Shown: positions 27,476-41,739, counted from the stretch's first letter. The stretch: 64,000 nt of DNA from Acipenser ruthenus (GCF_902713425.1 NC_081244.1:4300073-4364072); one strand, 5' to 3'. Notes: generated by a model not told the origin, from the letters alone. Made by a program: numbers and translations.

Positions 27476-27491
27476 GGCTCTTTTCAGAGCC
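27476..27491 (+). promoter_or_regulatory. Histone 3' stem-loop (H1)
   Basis: GGCTCTTTTCAGAGCC; the downstream purine element reads AAAAAGAGA instead of GAAAAGAGA. Confidence 0.95.
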
Positions 27492-27821
27492 AACACATCT
27501 TTCTAAAAAGAGATTTTCCTTCTATACATCATAAATGTGGCACTGCTGTGGTATTTTAGCACGCAGTTAATATTACATTAGAGTAAATCAATCGATTCTG
27601 TATTAAATATAATTATGATTGAATTAGGGATATGAAAGTTTGGTTTATGTCATCTTATTCTAGTTTGTCTAAATGCGGCCTCTTGTCATCTAAATAAAAC
27701 TTAACCATTATGTTAGATGCAAACACTTCCACTGTATATAGATAACATGTTCAAATTGTTAAATGTATCAGACAATTAAAAACAATATGTATTGGAATAT
27801 AACGCTTTCAGAGAAGTGGGT
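27492..27821. other. H1-H3 intergenic region (unit C)
   Basis: AT-rich copy of 2640-2949. No gene. Confidence 0.5.
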
Positions 27822-27837
27822 GGCTCTTAAAAGAGCC
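27822..27837 (-). promoter_or_regulatory. Histone 3' stem-loop (H3)
   Basis: Reverse strand GGCTCTTTTAAGAGCC with the usual A before the stem. Confidence 0.95.
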
Positions 27838-27877
27838 TTTGGGTTTCACTGTGTTTTTGTTTAAGGGGATATGCAGT

Positions 27878-28357
<480 letters not shown>

Positions 28358-28387
28358 TTATTGACTTACTGAGCTGCTCTGATAGGA

Positions 28388-28452
28388 TGAGTCACTTAGG
28401 GCGGGTTTATGTTCCTCATTGGTTATATTCCAGATTCTCAATAACTGATTGG
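28388..28452 (-). promoter_or_regulatory. H3 promoter: AP-1-like site and two CCAAT boxes
   Basis: TGAGTCA at 28388-28394; ATTGG at 28418-28422 and 28448-28452. Confidence 0.7.
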
Positions 28453-28862
28453 GTGATTTGAATTTTGCGCGCATTCTATGACGCGGCCACTGTCCCGTCC
28501 GGTTTGCGCTGCTTTTAATACGCTTCTGATTTTCTGCTGTTATTAAGTCTCACTATTCTATTGAAATATACATGTCATTGTTTTTGAAAGAAAGCAATCT
28601 AAGACAATGCAATATCGATTCATATCTATAAAGAACCCGTAGCTCACGTCTCACTTTGTATTTAACAATACTTAACAATACTTTATATATTTGCAATGAA
28701 ACGAGGCAGATTGTGTTTCATTGGATTGTAAAGAAAAAAACATCCACAAACAGACAACACCCTTCTTCGTGGCAAAGAGGGAAAACAGATTCAATTAAAA
28801 TGAATAAATAGAATGAAAAAAAAACATTAATACTTTTAAAAGTGTGACTGGGGACAACACTA

Positions 28863-28955
28863 TGAGCCCCAGCGGTGATCTCAGTCGAGTTTTGTGTCTC
28901 CCGGCTGCAGTGAGTCTTCATACCGGAGAGACGCACTGAGAAAGAGCGGGGCTCA
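28863..28955 (-). ncRNA. Candidate structured small RNA (unit C copy)
   Basis: Same three nested helices as 3992-4084. The one difference seen inside the segment is GATCACC for GATAACC, in an unpaired joint between helices 1 and 2. TATA box at 28976-28983 on the reverse strand. Confidence 0.35.
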
Positions 28956-28983
28956 GACAACACGGGACAGGGGGGGTATATAA

Positions 28984-29358
28984 CACAACCAGCAACTATA
29001 TCAGGGGAGGCGTGAGAAACATTTATTTCAAACACTGAACATATTTAACTGTACAACAAACGAAGCAGTGCATTATAAACACAACGTGCAGAGAAGTCTG
29101 TTCAAGTGGCCAGGGTAAAATTATACAGAACTTCGTGGGAAGTTTAAATGAAACGCAATATCGTCTTTCAGCAGTTCGCGTTTCATTCATGTGAGGATTG
29201 TGATCACCCGCCAGTGTGGCACCTACTGTAGGCTTGTGATATCAGTACTTACAATTGTTACTTTTTAGTATTTCAAATTGAACTACTTGGTTATTTCTGA
29301 CTGTGAAGTTGGTATTAAGCATAAACAGATTCAATGCGCTCTTACTGAAAAAGTGGGT
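28984..29358. other. H3-H2A spacer, remainder (unit C)
   Basis: Copy of 4113-4487. Nothing recognised. Confidence 0.5.
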
Positions 29359-29374
29359 GGCTCTTAGAAGAGCC
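29359..29374 (-). promoter_or_regulatory. Histone 3' stem-loop (H2A)
   Basis: Reverse strand GGCTCTTCTAAGAGCC. Confidence 0.95.
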
Positions 29375-29414
29375 TTTTGGGTTTTATAGATGTTAGAAGG
29401 GGCGTCCGAATGAT

Positions 29415-29810
<396 letters not shown>

Positions 29811-29851
29811 TCAGAATACTACAACAATAAATGCGAGTCTGCTCTCTTGCT

Positions 29852-29941
29852 CTTTTATACACGCTGGCTCATTCTTAGAATGTTAAAAATCGTCACAGCG
29901 GAGGAGGGCGGGCAGTATTTCATTTGCGTGCCTCTGATTGG
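29852..29941 (-). promoter_or_regulatory. H2A promoter: TATA, octamer-like, CCAAT
   Basis: TATAAAAG (29852-29859), ACGCAAAT (about 29922-29929) and CCAAT (29937-29941) on the reverse strand. Confidence 0.75.
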
Positions 29942-30222
29942 TTGTATCATTCCCTGCCCGCTGTTTCTAGTTTGGCGCTGTTCTGCTGCGGATTGTCTTT
30001 TGTTTCCTCTTGGCGCTCATTTTTGAATTGTAACCCAGTTGGAACACAATGTAACAGTTTAGAACTGTTTAAAACCACACTGTCCGCCGTCATGTCTGAT
30101 TTTAGTTATAAGTTCTGTGCGCTTCAATTAAGCAGAAAGCCGATGTTGTTGATGGTCCCTTTTGTTTACATGGTGTAAAGGTAGTTGCAGCTGCAGCCAT
30201 ACCAGCTGACCCTTGGATTAAA

Positions 30223-30338
30223 GGGTGCGTTCAGGGAGATCATTCTGCGCTGATTCTGTGCAGAATCTGACCAGTTCATAGGAGATCATTCGCTAAATTG
30301 GTCAGAATCTGCGCAGAATGACCTCCGTGAACGCACCC
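30223..30338. mobile_element. Foldback MITE, PIF/Harbinger-like
   Basis: Copy of 5352-5467; the left flanking repeat has changed from TAA to AAA. Confidence 0.7.
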
Positions 30339-30449
30339 TAAATCTTCTTGCTATAAAACCACTCTGTCAGCCAAATACTAGTACTTAATTAATGCAAACA
30401 AATTGAAATACGTATATGTTAATTTAAAAACCAAAATCCTTTACAATAG

Positions 30450-30785
<336 letters not shown>

Positions 30786-30821
30786 ACCGAGACCGTCCCT
30801 GCTCCGTCTTTACAACACAAA

Positions 30822-30837
30822 GGCTCTTCTAAGAGCC
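30822..30837 (+). promoter_or_regulatory. Histone 3' stem-loop (truncated H2B)
   Basis: GGCTCTTCTAAGAGCC, still intact behind the damaged gene. Confidence 0.95.
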
Positions 30838-31330
30838 ACCCAAATACCAGAGAAGGAGATTTAATTCCTATTTTTATCGTGCTTTTATATATTAAAATAA
30901 TATTTGTACTGGTGGTAAGGACGTTTTTCCTCCTTATTTAACTTGAAAGGAAAAGCTACATTGAACAACAACTTACGTTCTTCAGAAATGGAATACATCG
31001 ATCATATAAGGGTTACCTATAAAACCTGCTGGAGATCGTGTCTCTGCAGGACCAGGTTTGTCCACCCCTGGGTTAGAGTGTCCAGCGGGCACGTCTTCTG
31101 TGCATCCTGTTTACTTAGAGGTACAGGAGGTTATAATATAAGCACACCCAAACCAGAAGAAACCACAATAATAAAAAAAAGTAATGAATAGATTTTAACA
31201 GTGCAAAAATTAAAACAATAATCATTTCAATCCGAATCGAAATTAGGCGGATAAAATGCTCTCCAGAGACAGACGTGTGAGCTCATTGAGGGCGTGTCTG
31301 GGGTAAAGGCGCTCTTTCTAGGACTGTGAA
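30838..31330. other. H2B-H4 intergenic region (unit C)
   Basis: Copy of 6687-7179 with the degenerate hAT-like fragment near 31020-31074. No gene. Confidence 0.5.
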
Positions 31331-31345
31331 TTTCAACTAGGTCCG
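31331..31345 (+). promoter_or_regulatory. H4 site II-like element, one base changed
   Basis: TTTCAACTAGGTCCG; the other H4 copies have CAACCAGG. Confidence 0.7.
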
Positions 31346-31359
31346 CTTTGTGTTCATAA

Positions 31360-31731
<372 letters not shown>

Positions 31732-31760
31732 AGATTTGGACACAAGGACACGAACACAAA

Positions 31761-31776
31761 GGCTCTTTTAAGAGCC
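31761..31776 (+). promoter_or_regulatory. Histone 3' stem-loop (H4)
   Basis: GGCTCTTTTAAGAGCC, 30 bases after the stop. Confidence 0.95.
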
Positions 31777-32471
31777 GCCCACCTTTACATTTAACGAGCT
31801 TTCAATTCTGAAACAAACTACATTTATGTTTGCTTAAAAGTTTTAAAGCAAGTTTGTATTAATGTTTTGCATTATTGTCTAAATATTTATTTAAATAGTT
31901 AAGACATATTTCACGCCGCGTATCTAACATTGGATCTTTTTCTGAAAAAAAAGTTAAAGTATTTAATTGGATAAGTCTATTGAATAAAATATATATATAA
32001 AGTGAACCTTTGTGTTGACACAATGATAAAATACGAGCTCCGTTTTACCCGATTCCTGCTTGCAGGATGAAAGCGCGATAAGCCTTTTTGTTTTGAAAAT
32101 GTTGCCCAATTTTGTAAAATAAATTAAAAGCAGGAAAGTATCACCTTTCATGCTGCTATGATAAAATCAGTTCTCTTTTGTAGAAGTAAAAAGCATCAAC
32201 ATTGATACGGTTTCAACATTTAACTTGTTTAGACCACAAAATAAGTGACTTGGATTTCAAAATGTATTTATATTTGTGTATTTAAGACGCATTGGGTGTG
32301 GATTTCAGTATTGCTGTGTACTGAAATTTTATGTAATTAAATAAACGAAAAATAAAAGATCTAAACTAACCGTTCTAGAAAAAAGGCGCCGAATTCAAAC
32401 TTGAACTCAAAAGAAAAAAAACTGAGCTCGCGGCAAAGTCACCACCCCCTCAGTGCGTTCCCATAGCGCAG
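31777..32471. other. H4-H2B intergenic region (unit C)
   Basis: Copy of 7626-8323. No gene. Confidence 0.5.
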
Positions 32472-32573
32472 CCAATCACATCAAACTACTCCGTGACGTT
32501 GCTTGGTTCACAGTTGAACATTCTCACTCTAAAGGATTGTTTGGTAATAATTTGCATACATGCTGTATAAATA
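32472..32573 (+). promoter_or_regulatory. H2B promoter: CCAAT, octamer, TATA
   Basis: CCAAT near 32472, ATTTGCAT at 32550-32557, TATAAATA at 32566-32573. Confidence 0.85.
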
Positions 32574-32609
32574 GCGGGGCTCTGGGGCTGGTTGCTCATT
32601 CATCTTTGA

Positions 32610-33008
<399 letters not shown>

Positions 33009-33044
33009 AGCGAGACCGTCCCTGCTCCGTCTTTACAACACAAA

Positions 33045-33060
33045 GGCTCTTCTAAGAGCC
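33045..33060 (+). promoter_or_regulatory. Histone 3' stem-loop (H2B)
   Basis: GGCTCTTCTAAGAGCC. Confidence 0.95.
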
Positions 33061-33576
33061 ACCCAAATACCGCAAAAAGAGTACAATTCTCATTTCAGTT
33101 ATCTGCAGATTTTGAAATAAACGTGTTGAAGGTAAGTGTTTTTTTCTTTTTTTTATCTTATTTCGGTATAGAATTAATTTTAGATTTATTAATTTTACAA
33201 ATTCATCGGATTTTACGAGTTATATTTTTCCTGCACAGTCGGGAACAAATTAATTTGTATGTTAGGACAACCGCAACTATTACAAAAAACATTATCTTGC
33301 ATGTATGCGTTTTAATAAACTTTTATTGAAAAAATGACTAGTTAATTCATTTATTTTATGTATATCTTTACTGCTTTTTAGAAGTTTATAAAAAAACAAA
33401 CACAGTCCAGGTCGTGTTCTGAGCTGGTATTTACTTCTTTGAAAGAACTTAAACTGTTTGTCAAATGGAGATGAACTTTGCATCGAGTCACACAAGGGAT
33501 ATTGAGGGCGTTGTGCTTTTTTCTTTCTCCACTAGATGTCACTCTTCTCATTTATAACGTCTTTATCTCTGCTTCA
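33061..33576. other. Unit C spacer, first part
   Basis: Copy of the start of the unit A spacer; about 30 bases are missing near 33240. No gene. Confidence 0.5.
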
Positions 33577-33760
33577 TACTATTATTTATTTCTTAGCAGA
33601 CGCCCTTATCCAGGGCGACTTCCAATCGTAAGTAAATACATTAAGTGTTACAATACAAGTAATACAATAAGAGCAAAAAATACAATAACTTTTGTTCAAG
33701 CAAAGTATAAGTGTGACAAGCCACAATTCAATAATACAGCAGATAATAGTGATAGTTACT
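33577..33760 (-). mobile_element. V-SINE-tail element, insertion private to units C and D
   Basis: An insertion relative to units A, B and E. On the reverse strand it ends with GTCGCCCTGGATAAGGGCG and GTCTGCTAAGAAATAAATAA, the V-SINE tail. The mirror copy is at 39735-39918. Confidence 0.8.
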
Positions 33761-34091
33761 AGAGAAACTGATGCCAGTCTTACAGTTTTGAATTGAATCA
33801 CATTTGCCAATGCTATACGATTATGAAAATTGTCTACAATTCTCTTAACACAATTCCTTTGTTAATATTACTGTCCAAGTACTTCCTCATCAACATGCAT
33901 ACAACATCGGCTTAAATAGCTTTGAGTTAAATATTTCTGGGGCCATGTCTCAAGAAATTCCACATTAGTACATTGAATATACATACTTTAATGACTATAG
34001 GTCATTGTAAGACAAATAAAGTGAGAAATACAGAAATTATGAATGTATTTGTGAATTATAAGTTAAAAAATTACTGCATATACCCTGTTAC

Positions 34092-34219
34092 TTTATTTTT
34101 ACTGGAACAATCTAGGTGAAGTACCTTACTCAAGGGTACAGCAGCAGTGTCCCCCACCTGGGATTGAACCCACGACCCTCCGATCAAGAGTCCTAACAAC
34201 TACTCCACACTGCTGCTCC
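34092..34219 (-). mobile_element. tRNA-derived SINE, V-SINE type, head part
   Basis: Orthologous to 9764-9892. Confidence 0.7.
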
Positions 34220-35049
34220 GCACTGTTGATAATGAGCACACGGCACTTGAGGCCAAAATAAACAGACAAACAAAACAGATTAACACTAAACAAACAGACA
34301 AACGTACACGGTGAGTCCCAGCAAACACACAAGTATGGTGCTGGTCCTACCAGCACAAAATAGCAATTCTATGCTTTAATTTAATTTATTTTTTATTTTC
34401 TCCTCCACACCCGTTCTCCACTCGCTGAACACAACCCCGAGTGAGTGAAACGTGCATCTATATATACTGTTGTGCCGGGATTCAATTACCAATTAATTAT
34501 TCTCTTGTATCCCAGTACGTGAAGTAATTTGTGCAACCCCGTGCTCACATACAATTTAATATTTTAAATGCACAGGAAGTGATTGTGCAATCCCCGTGCC
34601 TAAATACAACTATATATTTTAAATCACTTGTGCTACACACACCCATTTATATCCCATGCAGCAATATCTAAACACCAACATTAACACACCACATGCAACA
34701 TATAACACACAAATGCATACAGGGGCGGGGCACATTGCCATAGCATGTTATATTGGTGAATGGTACAACTGTTCCGGCTCTGGGTGTAGAACTTTGAACT
34801 GGTGGGTCTAGTATTTAAATAGTCAACATAAAAGAAATCCAGGGTCCTATTGCACTTTATCCACTAGGTGGAGTAGTCAGTATTATTTGGTACACGGTAA
34901 GGCGCAGCCTAACACACGACATGACATACCTATTAGAAAAAAAATAAGCATTTTCTTGGGTGCACCTTTTAAAGTCGTCGTTTTAACAAGCCACACAGCA
35001 GTGGTTGGGCCAAACATAAACATTTCAAACACCAAACGTATCATTCAAT
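34220..35049. other. Unit C spacer, unassigned
   Basis: Copy of 9893-10719. No gene recognised. Confidence 0.4.
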
Positions 35050-35865
35050 CATTCACCAGCCTCAGCTCATTGATAATATGAGGAGAAGGCTGGGCAGACA
35101 GGTCCTGCAGCATCGGTGATTGGTACACAGTCAGAAGACCAGCGGTGTTTGCTAGTCTCGCTGCCAGTGCCCCCGCGCTGTATGCCTTTTTTAAGTGCAT
35201 CTCAGTGACCCTACACTGTTTATTTGGGCAGGAGAAGTCACAGGACAGCGCTAAAATGTCTGCACTAAATCAGCCACCGTGGAATCAGTGGGCGGGAAAT
35301 GCTGGAGCAACAGCTTCTCCATGCCCTGGAGGGCATACAATGCTTCCACCCATCTGGAGCAAGTGGGCGCTGATGCTGGGCTGCCCCATAAAGACTGCAA
35401 CTCCTCCACAAAATCCGGGAGGACCGGGAGGGGCTTGCAGCGCTGTATAGTTGACACTGAGGTTTCAAAAACTGATCGGTGGACCTGGGTCTCCTCAGTC
35501 CAAGGGATCTAGACCCGGGCAACAGCTCTGCTCACAAGGGCTGCTACCTCGTCCACCAGTGGACCGCTTGGAGCCATAAAGGTCTCAGACGGGGAGCCCT
35601 CTAAAAAGGAGGGGTCCTCCGTTCCCCCTTTGAATTTGCATTACTCCATGGAGATGGCCAGGGATGCCACATCGTCCTGCTCCTCCTCAATGAGCTGAGC
35701 CTGCTGAAGAGCAGGGACCAGTGCTGGAGCTGAGGGAGTGCAGGGGGAGCTGTCAAATTGACAAGACGCTCCAACGACGACTGCTGATTTGCAACCATGT
35801 TTGCTAGCTTTGTCATTTGTGCCCAAGGCGACAGCTCCGGAGTGGTGTTAGCCGTCTAGTGAATT
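35050..35865 (-). mobile_element. Broken gag-like fossil
   Basis: Same fossil as 10720-11530; broken, gag-like part only. Confidence 0.4.
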
Positions 35866-36138
35866 TACAAAACAAAAGACAATTACTAACAGTGCTACAA
35901 ACAAACAAAACACTCACAAACACTTTTATGCGCAATACAATATAAATGGGAAACTCTCCCGGTCCTTTCAGTGCCTTGTCGTTTCTGAACCAAGCGAAGA
36001 AAAAGATTTACGATCCTCTGTTCCCTTTATGCTGTCACGCATGACCCCTTGGTAAACGAGTGCAGCTGTCTCTACAATCTGCAGCTGCTATGTCGTTTCC
36101 CTTCCAGGTCAATATGTTCCTGCAACAGAGTCTCATCT

Positions 36139-36140
36139 TC
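36139..36140. other. Inversion junction of the histone array
   Basis: Left of the junction the spacer runs forward (equivalent to unit B up to about 22107). Right of it the sequence is the reverse complement of unit B from about 23910 downwards. Units C and D are thereby joined head to head through their spacers. Confidence 0.85.
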
Positions 36141-36450
36141 TGTTCAGAGCTGCTATTTACTGGTTTGCAAGCACTTAAACTGTATTTCAAATGGAGATGA
36201 ACTTTGCATTGAGGCACACAGAAGGGATATTTGTGCCATTGTGCTTTTTCCTTTCTCCACTAGATGTCACTGTTCTGTCATCTCTAAATAAAGAAACTCA
36301 TCCAAGTACCTGTCTCAGTTTTTTCTAAATTGCTGAATCACAGTTGCCAATGCTATACGTTAGTGCATCACGTGTCTCTTAGTGTAAAGATGTCATCTTG
36401 TGCAGTTTCAGAGTGAAACTGATCCTACCAATGAGTAGCTAGGATTACTT

Positions 36451-36690
36451 GTGCCTGTGTGGTCCAGTGGTTAAAGAAAAGGACTTGTAACCAGGAGGTC
36501 CCCGGTTCAAATCCCACCTCAGCCACTGACTCATTGTGTGACCCTGAGCAAGTCACTTAACCTCCTTGTGCTCCGTCTTTCAGGTGAGACGTAGTTGTAA
36601 GTGACTCTGCAGCTGATGCATAGTTCACACACCCTAGTCTCTGTAAGTCGTCTTGGATAAAGGCGTCTGCTAAATAAACAAATAATAATT
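36451..36690 (+). mobile_element. V-SINE-type SINE, nearly complete
   Basis: Box A TGGTCCAGTGGTTAAAG, box B GGTTCAAATCC, and the tail GTCTTGGATAAAGGCG plus TCTGCTAAATAAAC. Orthologous to 23361-23605, seen from the other strand. Confidence 0.8.
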
Positions 36691-36757
36691 ACTTAGCTTG
36701 AAGTCTTGTCATCAACAGTTGTTTGCAGAATCAAATCTCACCGAAAGAGCTCGGCAG

Positions 36758-36763
36758 GTCGAA

Positions 36764-36796
<33 letters not shown>

Positions 36797-36818
36797 AGAA
36801 AGATCCCTGATTCGATCC
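36758..36818 (+). pseudogene. tRNA-Phe-like pseudogene, 3' end lost
   Basis: Same sequence as 23222-23294 up to the T-arm GATTCGATCC, where a deletion joins it to downstream spacer; the acceptor 3' strand is gone. Confidence 0.7.
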
Positions 36819-38049
36819 GTATTGTAATACATTTTAAAAAATTTCAACCATACAGTCTTCAGCGCTGGCGACCGTTTTTTAAACAAAAGGAACATGATAT
36901 ATATTACTTGCAGTGTTAGACTCAGAGAAATGTTAGTCGAATTGAATACTTGTTTAAATAGCTTCAATTAATTTAAATAAGTAATAGAACAATAAAAATA
37001 AAATGAATATATATATATTCTTTGCAAATAAAAAAAAATAATGCATCGGTTAGTGTTGATATTAAAACGACAAAAGTAGGGAAATGCGATGTTGTTAGGG
37101 TTTTAACCCTAACTCTGCATTTCCTCCCACCACACCTACAAGTAGTAGAAGGGGCAAGGCAACACAAGCAACCACAGACAGCCATCATCAGTTAAAACAA
37201 ACAACATACAACTCTGTCCAGATAACACAAGAGATGTCCTGTATGTGAGACTGCCTGGATTGTCTATAAGCTTAGTTTCACTTGGATCTGCGATTGCTCG
37301 AACCAGTTAAGCGTTAACAAACCGAAAGAGTACTAATAATATTGTGATTCATTAAACGTTGAATAAACCGGGTCTCTGGGGTTATTCTTGGTGTAATTGT
37401 TGTCTGGGTATGTGAAAATCTGTAATCCAGTACACAAACAACGCACTCTAGGAGTTAATACCTATCTATTTGTCCTCTGTTAACCTCCCCTTATTCTATT
37501 AGAGAATCAAAGAAGTGTTCAGATGTGACACTGCATGGCTCCACTTCTACAGAGCAGACCGTGTTGGTGTTATATCTGCTCAGCTCAGCACAACATATTG
37601 ATCAATGATGTGGGAGGTATATGCAGGTTGTCTGTCTGTATGTCTGTGACAGAAATATAATGAGTTTTGGTTGTAAATCTCCCTCCCGACCTGTGAGGAC
37701 TCTAAGCAGCGAAAGGGGAAGTCTTTGGACGAGCTGGCCTGAGAGTTCTTTCCCAGGGCCGGGAAGTCAGTCAGTCTGGAAGATGATGAGACTCTGTTGC
37801 AGGAACATATTGACCTGGAAGGTAAACGACATAGCAGCTGCAGATTGTAGAGACAGCTGCACTCGTTTACCAAGGGGTCATGCGTGACAGCATAAAGGGG
37901 TCAGAGGATCGTAAATCTTTTCCTTCGCTAAGTTCAGAAACGACAAGGCACTGAAAGGACCGGGAGAGTTTCCCTTTTATATTGTATTGCGCATAAAAGT
38001 GTTTGTGAGTGTTTTGTTTGTTTGTAGCACTGTTAGTAATTGTCTTTTG

Positions 38050-38440
38050 TTTTGTAAATTCACTAGACGGCTAACACATCTCCGGAGCTGTCGCCTTGGG
38101 CACGAATGACAAAACTAGCAAACATGGTTGCAAATCAGCAGTCGTCGTTGGAGCGTCTTGTCAATTTGACAGCTCCCCTTGCACACCCTCAGCTCCAGCA
38201 CTGGTCCCTGCTCTCCCGCAGTCTCAGCTGATTGAGGAGGAGCAGGACGATGTGGCGTCCCTGGCCATCTCCATATCTGTGACAGATATATAATGAGTTT
38301 TGGTTGTAATAAAAGGTGCACCCAAGAAAATGCATACAGCGCGGGGGCACTGGCAGCGAGACTAGCAAACTTCGCAGCTGTTGCAAGACCTGTCTGCCCG
38401 GCATTCTCCTCATATTATCAATGAGCTGAGGCTGGTGAAT
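38050..38440 (+). mobile_element. Broken gag-like fossil, shortened copy
   Basis: Same fossil as in the other spacers, in reverse orientation, with much of its middle missing. Confidence 0.4.
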
Positions 38441-39275
38441 GATTGAATGATATGTTTGGTGTTTGAAATGTTTACGTTTGGCCCAACCACTGCTGTGTGG
38501 CTTGTTAAAACGACGACTTTAAAAGATGCACCCAAGAAAATGCTTAGTTTTTTTCTAATTGGTATGTCATGTCGTGTGTTAGGCTGCGCCTTACCGTGTA
38601 CCAAATAATACTGACTACTCCACCTAATGGATAAAGTGCAATAGGACCCTGGATTTCTTTTATGTTGACTATTTAAATACTAGACCCACCAGTTCAAAGT
38701 TCTACACCCAGAGCCGGAACAGTTGTACCATTCACCAATATAACATGCTGTGGCAATGCCCTGTGTGCATTTGTGTGTTATATGTTGCGTGTGGTGTGTT
38801 AATGTTGGTGTTTAGATATTGCTGCACGGGATATAAATGGGTGTGTGTAGCACAAGTGATTTAAAATATATAGTTGTATTTAGGCACGGGGATTGCACAA
38901 TCACTTCCCGTGCATTTAAAATATTAAATAGTATGCGAGCACGGGGTTGCACAAATTAGTTCACGTACTGGGATACAAGAGAATAATTAATTGGTAATTG
39001 AATCCCTTCACAACAGTATATATAGATGCACGTTTCACTCACTCGGGTTGTGTGTTCAGGGAGTGGAGAACGGGTGTGGAGGAGAAAATGAAAAATAAAT
39101 TAAATTAAAGCATAGAATTGCTATTTTTTGCTGGTAGGACCAGCACCATACTTGTGTGTTTGTTCGGACTCACCGTGTTCGTTTGTCTGTTTGTCCACTG
39201 TTTGTTTAGTGTTAATCTGTTTTGTTTGTCTGTTTATTTTGGCCTCAAGTGCCGTGTGCTCAGTATCAACAGTGC
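38441..39275. other. Unit D spacer, unassigned
   Basis: Reverse-complement copy of 34220-35049. No gene recognised. Confidence 0.4.
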
Positions 39276-39402
39276 GGAGCAGCAGTGTGGAGTAGTGGTT
39301 AGGACTCTTGATCGGAGGGTCGTGGGTTCAATCCCAGGTGGGGGACACTGCTGCTGTACCCTTGAGTAAGGTACTTCACCTAGATTGCTCCAGTAAAAAA
39401 AA
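39276..39402 (+). mobile_element. tRNA-derived SINE, V-SINE type, head part
   Basis: Mirror copy of 34092-34219. Confidence 0.7.
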
Positions 39403-39734
39403 GTAACAGGGACTATGCAGTAATGTTTTAACCTATAATTCACAAATACATTCATAATTTCTGTATTTCTCACTTTATTTGTCTTACAATGACCTATAGT
39501 CATTAAAGTATGTATATTCAATGTACTAATGTGGAATTTCTTGAGACATGGCCCCAGAAATATTTAACTCAAAGCTATTTAAGCCGATGTTGTATGCATG
39601 TTGATGAGGAAGTACTTGGACAGTAATATTAACAAAGGAATTGTGTTAAGAGAATTGTAGACAATTTTCATAATCGTATAGCATTGGCAAATGTGATTCA
39701 ATTCAAAACTGTTAGACTGGCATCAGTTTCTCTA

Positions 39735-39918
39735 GTAACTATCACTATTATCTGCTGTATTATTGAATTGTGGCTTGTCACACTTATACTTTGCTTGAAC
39801 AAAAGTTATTGTATTTTTTGCTCTTATTGTATTACTTGTATTGTAACACTTAATGTATTTACTTACGATTGGAAGTCGCCCTGGATAAGGGCGTCTGCTA
39901 AGAAATAAATAATAGTAT
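39735..39918 (+). mobile_element. V-SINE-tail element, mirror copy
   Basis: Mirror of 33577-33760 at the homologous site. The insertion occurs only in the two units that flank the inversion. Confidence 0.8.
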
Positions 39919-40437
39919 GAACCAGAGATAAAGACGTTATAAATGAGAAGAGTGACATCTAGTGGAGAAAGAAAAAAGCACAACGCCCTCAATATCCCTT
40001 GTGTGACTCGATGCAAAGTTCATCTCCATTTGACAAACAGTTTAAGTTCATTCAAAGAAGTAAATACCAGCTCAGAACACGACCTGGACTGTGTTTGTTT
40101 TTTTATAAACTTCTAAAAAGCAGTAATGATATACATAAAATAAATGAATTAACTAGTCATTTTTTCAATAAAAGTTTATTAAAACGCATACATGCAAGAT
40201 AATGTTTTTTTGTAATAGTTGCGGTTGTCCTAACATACAAATTAATTTGTTCCCGACTGTGCAGGAAAAATATAACTCGTAAAATCCGATGAATTTGTAA
40301 AATTAATAAATCTAAAATTAATTCTATACCGAAATAAGATAAAAAAAAGAAAAAAACAACACGTACCTTCAACACGTTTATTTCAAAATCTGCAGATAAC
40401 TGAAATGAGAATTGTACTCTTTTTGCGGTATTTGGGT
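39919..40437. other. Unit D spacer next to H2B
   Basis: Mirror of 33061-33576. No gene. Confidence 0.5.
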
Positions 40438-40453
40438 GGCTCTTAGAAGAGCC
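40438..40453 (-). promoter_or_regulatory. Histone 3' stem-loop (H2B)
   Basis: Reverse strand GGCTCTTCTAAGAGCC. Confidence 0.95.
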
Positions 40454-40489
40454 TTTGTGTTGTAAAGACGGAGCAGGGACGGTCTCGGT

Positions 40490-40888
<399 letters not shown>

Positions 40889-40924
40889 TCAAAGCTGAAT
40901 GAACAACCAGCCCCAGAGCCCCGC

Positions 40925-40948
40925 TATTTATACAGCCTGTATGCAAAT
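40925..40948 (-). promoter_or_regulatory. H2B promoter: octamer and TATA
   Basis: Reverse strand TATAAATA (40925-40932) and ATTTGCAT (40941-40948). Confidence 0.85.
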
Positions 40949-41039
40949 TATTACCAAACAATCCTTTAGATTGAGAATGTTCAACTGTGAACCAAGCAAC
41001 GTCACGGAGTAGTTTAATGTGATTGGCTGCGCTATGGGA

Positions 41040-41739
41040 ACGCACTGAGGGGGTGGTGACTTTGCCGCGAGCTCAGTTTTTTATTCTTTTGAGTTCAAGT
41101 TTGAATTCGGCGCCTTTTTTCTAGAACGGTTAGTTTAGGTCTTTTGTTTTTCGTTTATTTAATTACATAAAATTTCAGTACACAGCAATACTGAAATCCA
41201 CACCCAATGCGTCTTAAATATACAAATATAAATACATTTTGAAACCCAAGTCACTTATTTTGTGGTCTAAACAAGTTAAATGTTGAAACCGTATCAATGT
41301 TGATGCTTCTTACTTCTACCAAAGAGAACTGATTTTATCATAGCAGCTTGAAAAGTGATACTTTCCTGCTTTTAATTTATTTTACAAAATTGGGCAACAT
41401 TTTCAAAACAAAAAGGCTTATCGCGCTTTCATCCTGCAAGCAGGAATCGGGTAAAACGGAGCTCGTATTTTATCATTGTGTCAACACAAAGGTTCACTTT
41501 TTATATATATATTTTTATTCAATAGACTTATCCAATTAAATGCTTTAACTTTTTTTTCAGAAAAAGATCCAATTTTAGATACGCGGAAAGAAATATGTCT
41601 TAACTATTTAAATAAATATTTAGACAATAATGCAAAACATTAATACAAACTTGCTTTAAAACTTTTAAGCAAACATTGTGCTGGTGTCCTCAATGCAGTT
41701 TGTTTCAGAATTGAAAGCTCGTTAAATGTAAAGGTGGGC
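41040..41739. other. H2B-H4 intergenic region (unit D)
   Basis: Reverse copy of 7626-8323. No gene. Confidence 0.5.

Larger units (their letters stand above)
36141..37785. other. Loop of the inverted repeat
   Basis: Spacer sequence in reverse orientation, present once between the arms. It contains a SINE, a cut tRNA-Phe-like sequence and a very short AT tract (about 37005-37018). Confidence 0.7.

Noticed and set aside
36758-36818. Functional tRNA-Phe gene
   Set aside because: Anticodon stem pairs are lost in all copies and the 3' part is missing here; kept only as a pseudogene.
39684-39908. Frame of 74 codons in the unit D spacer
   Set aside because: It lies over a SINE-tail insertion and has no coding features.
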